Positions 24,525 through 33,989 are shown, numbered from the stretch's first letter. The stretch: 64,000 nucleotides of DNA from Streptomyces noursei (GCF_016917755.1 NZ_CP070326.1:2356001-2420000); one strand, 5' to 3'. Numbers and translations are program-made. The notes: generated from the sequence alone by a model not told the origin.

Positions 24525-25115
24525 ATGACCCCCGCCCCGGACCCCGTACTGACCTCGCTGGCCGCCCGGCTGCGCACCCTCCCGCCGTCGTGCGGCCCGG
24601 TGCGTCTGGTCGCGGTGGACGGACACGCGGGATCGGGGAAGAGCACCTTCGCCGACCGGCTGGCGGAGGCGCTCGGCGGCGCTCCGGTGGTGCACACCGA
24701 CGACCTCGCGACGCACGAGGAGCTGTTCGCGTGGGGCGGCCGGTTCCGGGAGCAGGTGCTGGCGCCGCTGTCCCGGGGCGGGACGGCACGCTACGAGGTC
24801 TACGACTGGGTGCGCCGGGAGTTCGCCACGGTGCGGGAGCTGGCGCCCGAGCCGGTGGTACTGGTCGAGGGCGTGGGCACCGGGCGACGCGCGTTGCGGC
24901 CGTACGTCGCATGCCTGCTGTGGATGGAACTGGCGCGCGAGCATTCATGGGAACGGGGTCAACTCCGGGACGGTCCGGGGCTCTCTGCGTTCTGGGATGG
25001 CTGGATTCCGGCGGAGCGCGCGCACTTCGCGGCGGATCCATCCCGACCGTATGCCGATCTCCTGGTGCACCAGGGGCAGATGGGGTACGAGGTGTGCGTG
25101 GGACCCGCCAAGTAG
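24525..25115 (+). CDS. P-loop uridine kinase-like NTPase
   Basis: A protein of 196 residues. Walker A lies in VDGHAGSGKSTFADRLAEAL (about 30-50), DDLATHEELFAWG follows, and VLVEGVGTGRRAL supplies the Walker B-like strand. The lid region is LREHSWERGQLRDG-like with several Arg. The layout matches the uridine kinase/phosphoribulokinase-like group found as single genes in actinobacteria. The nucleoside or sugar substrate is not known. ATG 24525 gives the standard N-terminus. Confidence 0.85.
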   Translation: MTPAPDPVLTSLAARLRTLPPSCGPVRLVAVDGHAGSGKSTFADRLAEALGGAPVVHTDDLATHEELFAWGGRFREQVLAPLSRGGTARYEVYDWVRREFATVRELAPEPVVLVEGVGTGRRALRPYVACLLWMELAREHSWERGQLRDGPGLSAFWDGWIPAERAHFAADPSRPYADLLVHQGQMGYEVCVGPAK

Positions 25116-25272
25116 CCTTGACCGGGCCCGGATTTCACCGTGCGTAGCCGACCATGGCTGACACGCCGCCAGTCATTGACCGGGACCCGCCGAGTACCCC
25201 AACTCGGCTTGACCTGGGGGGCGTACAGGACTTACGTTCTCAATGCGCGGTTCAACGGACCGCCCGCAGACG

Positions 25273-25310
25273 CGAAGCCCCCGGTTGTTCCCCCGTGATC
25301 GGGGGCTTCG
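25273..25310 (+). terminator. Strong hairpin after kinase gene
   Basis: CGAAGCCCCCG and CGGGGGCTTCG make an 11-bp perfect stem with a 16-base loop, followed by TCCTGTGTG. It is probably the terminator of the kinase gene at 24525-25115. The stretch 25311-25618 after it holds no gene I can support and may be a long leader of the next gene. Confidence 0.65.
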
Positions 25311-25618
25311 TCCTGTGTGAAAGCACATTTCGCGGCGCTCGCCGCGCGGCACTTTCCTCACTCAGGGTCACCGCTTGCTTCGCGCCGATGCGCCCCCTTT
25401 CGCTCCCCCGTCTCCACCTCGTGCGGCCCTCTACGACCTGCACCGACAGCGCAGGTACGATGCGAGTCTGTGCCACCGCAGGACCCGGACCCGGGTGCGC
25501 GGCAGGGCAACTCCCGCCCGCCGCACGCCGGTTCGCCAAGGGCCGGCCAGGCCCCGGGCCCACGGCGCGGCACACGTCCGGTGGTACACCACGGGGGGAC
25601 GTTTTGTGGGGGGACGGG

Positions 25619-27520
25619 ATGGATGTCGGCGCTCAGGGTTCGCCCGCTCCGGCTGAACTCGCCTGGCTGCGCGCGGTCGACGCCTACACCATGGGGGCCT
25701 ACCCCCAGGCCGAGGAGGAGTTCCGGGCCGCGGTACGGCTCGATCCGTCGATGGCCGACGCCTGGCTCGGACTCCACGCGCTGCGCGCGGACACCTCCAT
25801 GGCGCTGCTGCGGATGCACCAGCACCGCGACCGCTTCGGCGAGCAGCGTGCCCGCCACCGACGCGCCCTGAACTCCTGGTACTGGCTGGGCTGGTGGGTC
25901 CAGCCGGTGCTGGAGACCAGCCGCGATCTGCTGCTGGCACACGCCTCCCACTGGCTCGACGGCCGGCACGTCGCCGAGCTGGACCAGGCGCTGGCCGGCT
26001 GCCCACCGGTGGAGACCGACCCCCAGGTGCGCTTCCTGCACGCCTGCCGCGCCTACCTCGTCAAGGACTGGGAGCAGCTCGTCCGGCACACCGAACCGCT
26101 GCTCGGCGATCCGACGCTGGGCATCGAGGCGGGGCTGTTCGGCGGGATGGCGCGGGTGCGGCTGGAGACGTACGGGCAGGCCGAGCCGCTGCTGGCCGCC
26201 GCGCTGATGCGCTGCCGCAGCGAGCAGCCACAGCGCAAGGAACTGCGCTACTGGCTCGCCCGCGCCTACGAGGGCACCGGCCGCAGCGCCGCAGCGCTCC
26301 CCCTCTACCGCGCGGTGCACCGGGTCGATCCGACGTTCATGGACACCGCGGCCCGGCTCGCCGCCATCGCGGAGGCGGACGGGCTGGACGAGGGCGCCGG
26401 CCTGGCTCCGGTCTCGGCCCAGGGCCCGGCCCAGGAGGCCGGCGGCGACCTCGACCCGCTGGCGCCGCTGGACCCGGTGGACGGCCGGGAGCTGTTGGTG
26501 GCCGGCGAACCAGCCGGCGCGCAGGCGGAGCCGGCCGGCCCGTCCGCCGGGGACGGCGGCACCGCCCGGATCAAGACGACCGCGCCGGGCCGTCGCGGCG
26601 GCGAGCTCCTGCCCACCGGGCCGGCCGATCCGGTGCTGCTGGAGAAGGCCCTGGCGGAGCTGGAGCGGATGGTCGGCATGGAGCCGGTCAAGCGGCACGT
26701 CAGGGCGCTGTCGGCGCAGCTGCGGATGGCCCGGCTGCGGGCCGGCCAGGGCCTGCCGGTGGCGCCCCCGAAACGGCACTTCGTCTTCTCCGGCCCCTCG
26801 GGAACGGGCAAGACCACGGTGGCCCGGATACTCGGCCGGGTCTTCTACGCGCTGGGGCTGCTCGGCGGCGACCATCTCGTGGAGGCCCAACGCGCCGACC
26901 TGGTCGGCGAGTTCCTCGGCCAGACCGCGGTCAAGGCGAACGAGCTGATCGACTCGGCGCTGGGCGGGGTGCTCTTCGTCGACGAGGCGTACAGCCTGTC
27001 CAACTCCGGCTACAGCAAGGGCGACGCGTACGGCGACGAGGCCCTCCAGGTGCTGCTCAAGCGGGCCGAGGACAACCGCGACCGGCTGGTGGTCATCCTG
27101 GCCGGCTACCCCGAGGGCATGGACCGGCTGCTGGCCACCAACCCCGGCCTCTCCTCCCGCTTCACCAGCCGGGTGGACTTCCCCAGCTACCGTCCGCTGG
27201 AACTCACCAGGATCGGCGAGGTGCTGGCCGCGGAGAACGGCGACCGCTGGGACGAGGAGGCCCGCGACGAGCTGTCCAGCATCAACGGCCACGTCGTCGA
27301 GCAGGGCTGGATCGACGAGTTGGGCAACGGCCGCTTCCTGCGCACCCTGTACGAGAAGAGCTGCGCCTACCGCGATCTGCGGTTGTCCACCTGGCAGGGC
27401 ATCCCGACCCGGGACGATCTGGCCACCCTTCGGCTGCCGGACCTGATGCAGGCGTACGGCGAGGTGCTCTCGGGCCGCGGGCCGGATCCGCAGGCGCCGC
27501 CGAAGGGACCGGACCTGTAG
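25619..27520 (+). CDS. EccA-like AAA+ ATPase (CbxX/CfxQ) with TPR N-terminus
   Basis: A protein of 633 residues. The first 245 form a TPR-type helical region (AELAWLRAVDAYTMGAYPQA and on). A Pro/Ala/Gly-rich linker covers about 260-330. A CbxX/CfxQ AAA+ domain follows, with Walker A FSGPSGTGKTTVARILGRVF (about 397) and Walker B GVLFVDEAYSLSNSG (about 455), plus VVILAGYPEGMDRLL and the arginine finger region NPGLSSRFTSRVDF. This is the architecture of EccA of type VII (ESX) secretion systems. No other ESX gene is nearby, so it is an orphan copy whose partner proteins are unknown. GGGGGGACGGG precedes ATG 25619. Confidence 0.88.
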   Translation: MDVGAQGSPAPAELAWLRAVDAYTMGAYPQAEEEFRAAVRLDPSMADAWLGLHALRADTSMALLRMHQHRDRFGEQRARHRRALNSWYWLGWWVQPVLETSRDLLLAHASHWLDGRHVAELDQALAGCPPVETDPQVRFLHACRAYLVKDWEQLVRHTEPLLGDPTLGIEAGLFGGMARVRLETYGQAEPLLAAALMRCRSEQPQRKELRYWLARAYEGTGRSAAALPLYRAVHRVDPTFMDTAARLAAIAEADGLDEGAGLAPVSAQGPAQEAGGDLDPLAPLDPVDGRELLVAGEPAGAQAEPAGPSAGDGGTARIKTTAPGRRGGELLPTGPADPVLLEKALAELERMVGMEPVKRHVRALSAQLRMARLRAGQGLPVAPPKRHFVFSGPSGTGKTTVARILGRVFYALGLLGGDHLVEAQRADLVGEFLGQTAVKANELIDSALGGVLFVDEAYSLSNSGYSKGDAYGDEALQVLLKRAEDNRDRLVVILAGYPEGMDRLLATNPGLSSRFTSRVDFPSYRPLELTRIGEVLAAENGDRWDEEARDELSSINGHVVEQGWIDELGNGRFLRTLYEKSCAYRDLRLSTWQGIPTRDDLATLRLPDLMQAYGEVLSGRGPDPQAPPKGPDL

Positions 27521-27536
27521 CCGCCGGGAACGCGGA

Positions 27537-27564
27537 GGGGCGCGCCGGTGGTCCGGCGCGCCCC
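27537..27564. terminator. Bidirectional terminator between EccA-like and CNNM genes
   Basis: GGGGCGCGCCGG and CCGGCGCGCCCC pair perfectly over 12 bp with a TGGT loop, followed by TTTGTC. It lies between convergent genes ending at 27520 and 27585. Confidence 0.85.
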
Positions 27565-27584
27565 TTTGTCGGGTCCGGCGTGGC

Positions 27585-28715
27585 TCAGCCCGCCAGCGCG
27601 GGGTCCTCGGCCGCCACCGACGCCCCCTCACGCGGCTCGCCGACCCGTCCGGCCCCCTCCCGGGGCGCCGGGCCGGCTGTCCGCTCCGTACGGTGCGCCG
27701 GGTCCCGGACCTCGCCGACCAGCATCTCCATGACGTCCTCCAGCGCGACCAGGCCGAGCACCCGGCCACCGGCGTCGGCGACCGCGGCCAGGTGGGAGGC
27801 GGCCCGGCGCATCGCGGTCAGCGCGTCGTCCAGGGGCAGTTCGGCGCGGAGGGTGGCCATCGGGTGCCAGATCCGCTGCGGCACCGCCCGGTCCCGTTCC
27901 TCCAGGTCCAGGACGTCCTTGACATGCAGATAGCCCATGTAGGCGCCGCCCGGCGCACAGACCGGGAAGCGGGAGTAGCCGGTCCGTACGGTCAGCTCCT
28001 CCACCTGGCGGGGCGTCACCGTGGGCTTGACGGTGATCAGCCCCGCGGGGTCCAGGAGCACGTCGGTGACCGGGCGGCTGCCGAGCTCCAGGGCGTCGGA
28101 GAGCCGCTCCTGCTCCGCGGGGTCGAGCAGGCCCGCCTGGCCGGAGTCCTCGACGAGGTGGGTGAGCTGCTCGCTGGTGAAGACCGCCTCGACCTCGTCC
28201 TTGGGCTCGACGCGGAAGAGCCGCAGCACGCCATGGGCCAGCGCGCCGAGCAGCGCGGTGACCGGGCGGCACAGCCGGGCGAAGGCGACCAGGCCGGGGC
28301 TGAACCACAGGGCGGTCTTCTCGGGTGCGGCCATCGCCAGGTTCTTCGGGACCATCTCGCCGATGACCAGGTGGAGGAAGACCACCAGGGCCAGGGCGAG
28401 GGCGTAGCCGAGCGGGTGGACCAGGGCCGCGGGCAGCCGGACGGCCTCGAAGACCGGTTCCAGCAGGTGCGCGACGGTCGGCTCGGCGACCGCGCCGAGC
28501 GTCAGGGAGCAGACGGTGATGCCGAACTGGGCGGCGGCCATCATCTGCGGGAGGTTCTCCAGGCCGTGCAGGACCCGGCGGGCCCGCTTGGAGCCCATCG
28601 TGGCGAGCGGCTCGATCTGGCTGCGGCGGACCGAGACCAGGGCGAACTCGGCGCCGACGAAGAAGCCGTTGGCGAGCACGAGCAGAACCGCGAAGAGGAG
28701 CTGGGCCGCGCTCAT
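27585..28715 (-). CDS. CNNM/CorC-type (hemolysin family) membrane protein, shorter paralogue
   Basis: A protein of 376 residues. A DUF21 membrane domain (1-180) holds three to four segments, starting LLFAVLLVLANGFFVGAEFA and including FLHLVIGEMVPKNLAMA. A CBS pair (about 200-330) has LITVKPTVTPRQVEELTVR and GLVALEDVMEMLVGEVRD. It lacks the CorC_HlyC domain present in its neighbour and ends in a charged tail. The start overlaps the stop of the upstream paralogue (ATGA), so they are translationally coupled and probably form a complex. The family is linked to magnesium or other cation efflux. Confidence 0.9.
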   Translation of the reverse strand: MSAAQLLFAVLLVLANGFFVGAEFALVSVRRSQIEPLATMGSKRARRVLHGLENLPQMMAAAQFGITVCSLTLGAVAEPTVAHLLEPVFEAVRLPAALVHPLGYALALALVVFLHLVIGEMVPKNLAMAAPEKTALWFSPGLVAFARLCRPVTALLGALAHGVLRLFRVEPKDEVEAVFTSEQLTHLVEDSGQAGLLDPAEQERLSDALELGSRPVTDVLLDPAGLITVKPTVTPRQVEELTVRTGYSRFPVCAPGGAYMGYLHVKDVLDLEERDRAVPQRIWHPMATLRAELPLDDALTAMRRAASHLAAVADAGGRVLGLVALEDVMEMLVGEVRDPAHRTERTAGPAPREGAGRVGEPREGASVAAEDPALAG

Positions 28716-30082
28716 CGGGCCACCTCCGCTCCGGCCGCGACCCGCTCGCGGGCGGCCTCGGGGACGGCGGGGGCGGCGGGCGCCAGCCGGACCAGTCGTA
28801 TCCGCTCGGCGCGGTGGTGGGCGACCAGCCGCACCCGCAGCCGCCAGCCGTCGAGCTCGGCGGTGTCGCCGGGGGCCGGGATCCGGCCGAGTATGTGGGC
28901 GACCAGCCCCGCGACGGTCTCGTACGGGCCGTCGGGGGCCTCCAGACCGATCCGGCGCAGGGTGTCGACCCGGCAGCCGCCGTCGGCGTCCCACGCCGGA
29001 CGGCCGTCCTCGGACGGGGCCTGGCCCAGTTCGGGCAGGTCCACCCGGTCGTGTTCGTCGCGGACCTCGCCGACGAGTTCCTCGATGATGTCCTCCAGGG
29101 TCACCACGCCGGCGGTGCCGCCGTACTCGTCGACGACCACCGCGATCGGCTGCTCGCTGCGCAACCGTTCCAGCAGCGGCTGCACCGGCAGCGTCTCGGG
29201 CACCAGCAGCGGCGGCACGGCGATCCGGGCCGCCGGGATGCGCAGCCGCTCCTCGGCGGGGACCGCCAGTGCGTCCTTGAGGTGCACCATGCCGACGATC
29301 TCGTCGAGCCGGGTGCGGTAGACCGGGAAGCGGGAGAGCCCGGTGGCGCGGGTGAGGTTGACGACGTCCTCGGCGGTGGCGGTGGCCTGGAGGGCGCTGA
29401 CCCGGACGCGGGGCGTCATCACGTTCTCCGCGGTGAGGTCGGCCAGCGAGAGGGTGCGCACGAAGAGGTCCGCGGTGTCCTGCTCGATCGCCCCGGCCCG
29501 GGCGGAGTGCCGGGCCAGCGAGACCAGCTCGCCGGGGGTGCGGGCGGAGGCCAGTTCGTCGGTCGGTTCCACGCCCAGGGCGCGGACCAGCCGGTTGGCG
29601 ACGGTGTTCAGCAGGGTGATCACCGGCCGGAAGAAGCGGGAGAAGGCGCCCTGCGGGCCGGCGACGAACCGGGCGACCTGGAGCGGCTTGGAGACCGCCC
29701 AGTTCTTGGGCACCAGTTCGCCGATGACCATCTGGACGGCGGAGGCCAGCAGCATGCCGATGACCACCGCTACGCCCGGGACGGCGCCCTTGGGCAGGCC
29801 CAGGGCGAGCAGCGGTCCGGACAGCAGCCCGGCCAGCGCCGGCTCGGCGAGCATGCCGACCACCAACGAGGTGATGGTGATGCCGAGTTGGGTGCCGGAG
29901 AGCTGGAAGGAGAGTTCCCGCAGTGCGGAGACGACGGTGTCGGCCCGGCGGTCGCCGTTGGCCGCGGCCCGTTCGGCGTCCGCCTTCTCGACGGTGACGA
30001 GTCCGAACTCGGCGGCCACGAAGAAGCCGTTGGCGAGGATGAGCGCGAGTGCCGCAAGGAGGAGCAGCAGGGGGCCGATCAT
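28712..30082 (-). CDS. CNNM/CorC-type (hemolysin family) membrane protein
   Basis: A protein of 456 residues with the full family layout: a DUF21 membrane domain (1-190; LANGFFVAAEFGLVTVEKAD, MVIGELVPKNWAVSKP), a CBS pair (about 210-340; ENVMTPRVRVSALQATATAE, GVVTLEDIIEELVGEVRDEH) and a CorC_HlyC domain (about 360-435; VAGLVAHILGRIPAPGDTAE). These proteins bind adenine nucleotides through CBS and influence divalent-cation transport. It is the first gene of a coupled pair; 175 bases separate it from the gene upstream. Confidence 0.92.
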   Translation of the reverse strand: MIGPLLLLLAALALILANGFFVAAEFGLVTVEKADAERAAANGDRRADTVVSALRELSFQLSGTQLGITITSLVVGMLAEPALAGLLSGPLLALGLPKGAVPGVAVVIGMLLASAVQMVIGELVPKNWAVSKPLQVARFVAGPQGAFSRFFRPVITLLNTVANRLVRALGVEPTDELASARTPGELVSLARHSARAGAIEQDTADLFVRTLSLADLTAENVMTPRVRVSALQATATAEDVVNLTRATGLSRFPVYRTRLDEIVGMVHLKDALAVPAEERLRIPAARIAVPPLLVPETLPVQPLLERLRSEQPIAVVVDEYGGTAGVVTLEDIIEELVGEVRDEHDRVDLPELGQAPSEDGRPAWDADGGCRVDTLRRIGLEAPDGPYETVAGLVAHILGRIPAPGDTAELDGWRLRVRLVAHHRAERIRLVRLAPAAPAVPEAARERVAAGAEVAR

Positions 30083-30257
30083 GCCGCCGCCTCCGTCGTA
30101 TGCGGGGGTTCGGGAGGGGCGGCGCAGGTACTACAGGACGATCCGTCCATTGCCGGAGGGAGTCACTCCTCGGTTCGTTGGGTCCCCTGACTGAGGGGCG
30201 GGGCGCGGGCGCACCCCGGAGAACAGAGTAAACAGCGGGGCCCGCGTTGGGGCAGGG

Positions 30258-30728
30258 TCAGCGGGCCGTGTGGTCGACGGCACCGTGGATCTCGACGAGA
30301 TCGCGCAGGGCGCGCGCGTCGCGGATGGCCTGCTCCCGGGCGATGCCGGGCTGGATGCCCATCGCGGGCAAGCTGGTGCCGTCGGCGAGGTCCAGATGGA
30401 CCCAGGGGTCGCCGGCCCGGAGGTTGACGCGCAGGACCTGGGCCCAGGCCAGGTCGCGCCGGGTGGTGAGGTTGACGACCGTGACGCCCTCCTGCCGCGC
30501 GACCACCCGGGGGCGGCTGAGCAGCAGGAGGACGGCGCCCACCAGGACCCCGGTGCCGACGAAGCTGATCCGCTCGCCGCCGGTCAGCTCCGGCAGCAGC
30601 ATCGCGACCGCGACGAGGGCGGCGAGCTGGGCGATACCCACGGCGTACAGGACGGCCCGGGTGCGGGCCGGCCGGAAGGTCACCGGCAGGCCGGGCAGGG
30701 AGTCAGCGGGGGACGCGGGCGCGGACAC
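30258..30728 (-). CDS. PH-domain membrane protein
   Basis: A protein of 156 residues with two membrane segments (about 25-45 and 55-75: LYAVGIAQLAALVAVAMLLP and VGTGVLVGAVLLLL). A bacterial PH domain follows, with VVARQEGVTVVNLTTRRDLA, WAQVLRVNL and PWVHLDLADG. Proteins of this type are common beside hisG in Streptomyces and have no assigned reaction. It is the last gene of the rib-his run, 45 bases after hisG. Confidence 0.85.
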   Translation of the reverse strand: MSAPASPADSLPGLPVTFRPARTRAVLYAVGIAQLAALVAVAMLLPELTGGERISFVGTGVLVGAVLLLLSRPRVVARQEGVTVVNLTTRRDLAWAQVLRVNLRAGDPWVHLDLADGTSLPAMGIQPGIAREQAIRDARALRDLVEIHGAVDHTAR

Positions 30729-30773
30729 GTGTCGTCTTCCGTCGGAGGGGGTGGGCGTGCGGGCGGCGGTGCG

Positions 30774-31622
30774 TCAGAGCCGGCAGGCGTGGATGCCGGT
30801 GGTCAGGATCGCGCGGGCGCCGAGGTCGTAGAGCTCGTCCATGATGCGCTGGGCGTCCTTGGACGGGACCATGGAGCGGACCGCGACCCAGCCTTCGTGG
30901 TGCAGCGGGGAGACGGTCGGGGACTCCAGGCCCGGGGTGAGCGCCACGGCCTTCTCGACGTGCTCGACCCGGATGTCGTAGTCCATCATCACGTAGCGGC
31001 GGGCCACCAGGACGCCCTGCATCCGGCGGAGGAACTGGCGGACCTTCGGGTCGTCGTCCGGGGCTCCGGTACCGCGGATGACCACGGCCTCGGACTTCAG
31101 GATCGGCTCGCCGATGATCTCCAGGCCGGCGTTGCGCAGGGTGGTGCCGGTCTCCACGACGTCCGCGATGATCTCGGCGACGCCGAGCTGGATGGCGGTC
31201 TCCACCGCGCCGTCGAGGTGGACGACGGAGGCGTCCACGCCGTTGTCGGCGAGGTGCTTGGTGACCAGGCCGGAGAACGAGGTGGCGATGGTCATGCCGC
31301 CGAAGTCGCCGACGTCCTTGGCGGTGCCGGGGCGGGTGGCGTAGCGGAAGGTGGAGGCGGCGAAGCCGAGCTGGAGGATCTCCTCGGCCGGCGAGCCGGA
31401 GTCCAGCAGCAGGTCGCGGCCGGTGATACCGATGTCGAGCTTGCCGGAGCCGACGTAGACCGCGATGTCGCGGGGGCGGAGGAAGAAGAACTCGACCTCG
31501 TTCTCCGCGTCGACCAGGACCAGTTCACGGCGGTCCTTGCGCTGGCGGTAGCCGGCCTCATGGAGCATCGCCGACGCAGGCTCGGACAGTGAACCCTTGT
31601 TGGGGACAGCGATGCGCAGCAT
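30774..31622 (-). CDS. hisG: ATP phosphoribosyltransferase (long form)
   Basis: It catalyses the first step of histidine synthesis, joining ATP and PRPP. The protein has 282 residues, the length of the long, HisZ-independent form. The N-terminal catalytic domain begins MLRIAVPNKGSLSEPA and has DIAVYVGSGKLDIGITGRDL and the PRPP loop ADVVETGTTLRNAGL. The C-terminal ACT-like domain (about 205-282) provides histidine feedback and ends LTTGIHACRL. It follows hisE by 53 bases in the same operon. The ATG at 31620-31622 is the conserved start; the frame upstream has no coding character. Confidence 0.97.
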   Translation of the reverse strand: MLRIAVPNKGSLSEPASAMLHEAGYRQRKDRRELVLVDAENEVEFFFLRPRDIAVYVGSGKLDIGITGRDLLLDSGSPAEEILQLGFAASTFRYATRPGTAKDVGDFGGMTIATSFSGLVTKHLADNGVDASVVHLDGAVETAIQLGVAEIIADVVETGTTLRNAGLEIIGEPILKSEAVVIRGTGAPDDDPKVRQFLRRMQGVLVARRYVMMDYDIRVEHVEKAVALTPGLESPTVSPLHHEGWVAVRSMVPSKDAQRIMDELYDLGARAILTTGIHACRL

Positions 31623-31675
31623 GACAGCGATTTCCTTTGCAGCTGGGAGAGTTGGGGATTGCGGAGGGGGCTGGC

Positions 31676-31948
31676 TCAGAGGTGGGCGTAGACGTCGTCG
31701 AGGGAGATCCCCTTGGCGACCATCATCACCTGGAGGTGGTAGAGGAGCTGGGAGATCTCCTCGGCGGCGGCGTCGTGCGACTCGTGCTCCGCGGCCATCC
31801 ACACCTCGGCGGCCTCTTCGACGATCTTCTTGCCGATCGTATGGACACCGGCCTGCACCAGCTCGGCGGTCCGGGAGGTGGCGGGGTCGCCGGTGGCGGC
31901 CTTCTGCTGGAGCTCGGCGAAGAGCTCCTCGAACGTCTTCTTGGACAT
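31676..31948 (-). CDS. hisE: Phosphoribosyl-ATP pyrophosphohydrolase
   Basis: A protein of 90 residues for the second step of histidine synthesis, hydrolysing PR-ATP to PR-AMP. It has the family motifs [18 protein letters not shown] and [20 protein letters not shown], with Glu and Asp residues that hold magnesium. It is a stand-alone HisE without the fused HisI domain, as usual in actinobacteria. It lies between ribH and hisG on the same strand. The ATG at 31946-31948 gives the normal length. Confidence 0.96.
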   Translation of the reverse strand: MSKKTFEELFAELQQKAATGDPATSRTAELVQAGVHTIGKKIVEEAAEVWMAAEHESHDAAAEEISQLLYHLQVMMVAKGISLDDVYAHL

Positions 31949-31980
31949 GATGCCGCCTACCCTACGCGGTCGTGTCACAG

Positions 31981-32052
31981 CGGCGCGCAGCGCCTCGTCT
32001 GAAGGGTGGTGGCGGGCGGCGCGCAGCGCCTCGGTTGAAGGGTGGTGGCGGG
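31981..32052. repeat. Two 36-bp tandem repeats between ribH and hisE
   Basis: CGGCGCGCAGCGCCTCG, two variable bases and TGAAGGGTGGTGGCGGG occur twice in tandem (31981-32016 and 32017-32052) with two differences. The GGCGCGCAGCGCC part is nearly palindromic. It may influence expression of the his part of the operon, or may simply be a replication slip. Confidence 0.85.
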
Positions 32053-32066
32053 CGACGGGCGGGCGC

Positions 32067-32552
32067 TCATCGCCAGGGCTCGGAGACCGTACGGAGTGTG
32101 GCGGCGGTGGCGACCGCCGCGGTGACCGCCTCGTGGCCCTTGTCCTCGGTGGATCCGGGCAGTCCGGCACGGTCCAGCGCCTGCGCCTCGGTGTCGCAGG
32201 TCAGCACGCCGAAGCCGACCGGGACGCCGGTGTCCACCGCGACCTGGGTGAGGCCCTGGGTGACGCCCTGGCAGACGTAGTCGAAGTGCGGGGTGCCGCC
32301 CCGGATGACCACGCCGAGCGCGACCACCGCGTCGTAGCCGCGGCCGGCCAGGACCTTGGCGACCACCGGCAGCTCGAAGGTGCCGGGCACCCGCAGCAGC
32401 GTGGGCTCGTCGATGCCCAGCTCGTGCAGGGCCCGCAGCGCGCCGTCCACCAGGCCGTCCATGACCTGCTGGTGCCACTGCGCGGCGATCACGGCCACCC
32501 GCAGGTCGCCACAGTTCTTCACGGACAGTTCGGGTGCGCCCTTGCCGCTCAT
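32067..32552 (-). CDS. ribH: 6,7-dimethyl-8-ribityllumazine synthase
   Basis: A protein of 161 residues that condenses the ribA-derived pyrimidine with the four-carbon unit from ribB. Motifs: [56 protein letters not shown] (with the catalytic His) and [19 protein letters not shown]. It follows ribBA by 45 bases. The next genes, hisE and hisG, continue on the same strand. Confidence 0.97.
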   Translation of the reverse strand: MSGKGAPELSVKNCGDLRVAVIAAQWHQQVMDGLVDGALRALHELGIDEPTLLRVPGTFELPVVAKVLAGRGYDAVVALGVVIRGGTPHFDYVCQGVTQGLTQVAVDTGVPVGFGVLTCDTEAQALDRAGLPGSTEDKGHEAVTAAVATAATLRTVSEPWR

Positions 32553-32597
32553 GGTTCTCCTCGTACGAGTGATGTGCCGGTGCCCGGCTGACGGTGG

Positions 32598-33989
32598 TTA
32601 CTGGTTGTCGCAGGTGGTCGCGGTGCCGGCGGTACCGGTGCCGGCGCCGGGGGTGCCCTCCAGCCAGGGCAGGTCGTGTCCCATCCGGTCGCGCTTGGTG
32701 CGCAGGTAGCGCAGGTTGTGCTCGCCGGCCTGGACGGGCATCGGCTCGCGGCCGGTGACGGTCAGGCCGTGCCGCACCAGGGCGGCGGTCTTCTCGGGGT
32801 TGTTGGTCATCAGGCGCAGCGAGCGGACGCCGAGGTCGCGGAGCATCTGGGCGCCGGCGCCGTAGTCCCGGGAGTCGGCCGGCAGGCCCAGTTCGAGGTT
32901 GGCGTCGAGGGTGTCCCGGCCGCGTTCCTGGAGCTCGTAGGCGCGCAGCTTGGACAGCAGCCCGATGCCGCGCCCCTCGTGGCCGCGGAGGTAGACCACC
33001 ACGCCGCGGCCGGCCTCGCTGATCCGGCGCAGCGACGCCTCCAGTTGGGGGCCGCAGTCGCAGCGCAGCGAGTGGAAGACGTCGCCGGTCAGGCACTCGG
33101 AGTGGACCCGGACCAGGACGTCCTCGCCGTCGCCGAGCTCCCCGGCGACCAGCGCGACGTGCTCGACGCCGTCGACCGTGGAGCGGTAGCCGTACGCGGT
33201 GAACTCGCCGTGCCCGGTCGGCAGCCAGGTGGCGGCCTCACGGCGGACGGTGGGTTCGGATGGGGGTCCTCCCTGCGCGTGGGGGTCCCCCTGCTCGAAC
33301 GAAGTTGAGAGTGGGGGAGAAGCCGAGAGCTCGGGGGACTTGCGGTAGGCGATCAGGTCCTCGATGGAGATGATCGTCAGGCCGTGCTTGCGGGCGAACG
33401 GGACCAGCTCGGGCAGCCGCAGCATGGTGCCGTCCTCGCCGGCGATCTCGACGATGGCGGCGGCCGGGCGGAGTCCGGCGAGCCGGGCGAGGTCCACCCC
33501 GGCCTCGGTGTGGCCGCTGCGGGCCAGGACGCCGCCGGGCTTGGCGCGTAGCGGGAAGATGTGGCCGGGCCGGACGAAGTCGCCGGGGGCCGAGCCGCCG
33601 GCGGCCAGCAGCCGCAGGGTGGTGGCGCGGTCGGCGGCGGAGATGCCGGTGGAGACGCCGTGCGCGGCGGTGGCGTCGACCGAGACGGTGAAGGCCGTGC
33701 CCATCGACTCGGTGTTCCGCTCGACCATCTGCGGGAGGTCGAGCCGGTCCAGGTCGGTGCCCTCCATGGGGGCGCAGATCAGACCGCGGCACTCGCTCAT
33801 CATGAACGCGACGATCTCCGGGGTGGCCTTCTCGGCCGCGACGATCAGGTCGCCCTCGTTCTCGCGGTTCTCGTCGTCCACCACCACGACCGGCCGACCG
33901 GCGGCGATGTCGGCGATGGCCCGCTCGACCGGGTCCAGCGTGAGGTCGCCGGTCTCGGCCTCGGCGTACCAGCTCTGCAGTGCGGTCAT
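32598..33989 (-). CDS. ribBA: Bifunctional DHBP synthase/GTP cyclohydrolase II
   Basis: A protein of 463 residues making both precursors of riboflavin. The RibB half (1-215) has [20 protein letters not shown] and [18 protein letters not shown]. The RibA half (about 255-450) has [20 protein letters not shown] (zinc cysteines) and [18 protein letters not shown]. The linker (about 219-245) contains an in-frame palindromic mini-element giving [20 protein letters not shown], not usual in the family but tolerated because it lies between domains. The start overlaps the stop of ribM (ATGA). The frame continues upstream but that part is antiphase to ribM and is not real. Confidence 0.95.
   Translation of the reverse strand: MTALQSWYAEAETGDLTLDPVERAIADIAAGRPVVVVDDENRENEGDLIVAAEKATPEIVAFMMSECRGLICAPMEGTDLDRLDLPQMVERNTESMGTAFTVSVDATAAHGVSTGISAADRATTLRLLAAGGSAPGDFVRPGHIFPLRAKPGGVLARSGHTEAGVDLARLAGLRPAAAIVEIAGEDGTMLRLPELVPFARKHGLTIISIEDLIAYRKSPELSASPPLSTSFEQGDPHAQGGPPSEPTVRREAATWLPTGHGEFTAYGYRSTVDGVEHVALVAGELGDGEDVLVRVHSECLTGDVFHSLRCDCGPQLEASLRRISEAGRGVVVYLRGHEGRGIGLLSKLRAYELQERGRDTLDANLELGLPADSRDYGAGAQMLRDLGVRSLRLMTNNPEKTAALVRHGLTVTGREPMPVQAGEHNLRYLRTKRDRMGHDLPWLEGTPGAGTGTAGTATTCDNQ
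33259..33325. repeat. Palindromic mini-element in the ribBA linker
   Basis: GGGGGTCC, GTGGGGGTCCCCCTGCTCGA, ACGAAGTTGAGAGTGGGGGA form nested inverted repeats of C and G runs. The same GGGGGTCCCCC...GTGGGGGA pattern occurs inside the thioesterase gene at 40574-40611. Repeats of this look are scattered through Streptomyces genomes. Here it is read through in frame. Confidence 0.6.

Noticed and set aside
22581..25115. 844-codon plus-strand frame ending in the kinase
   Set aside because: The first 640 codons are antisense to the C39 peptidase; only the last 196 residues, from ATG 24525, are real.
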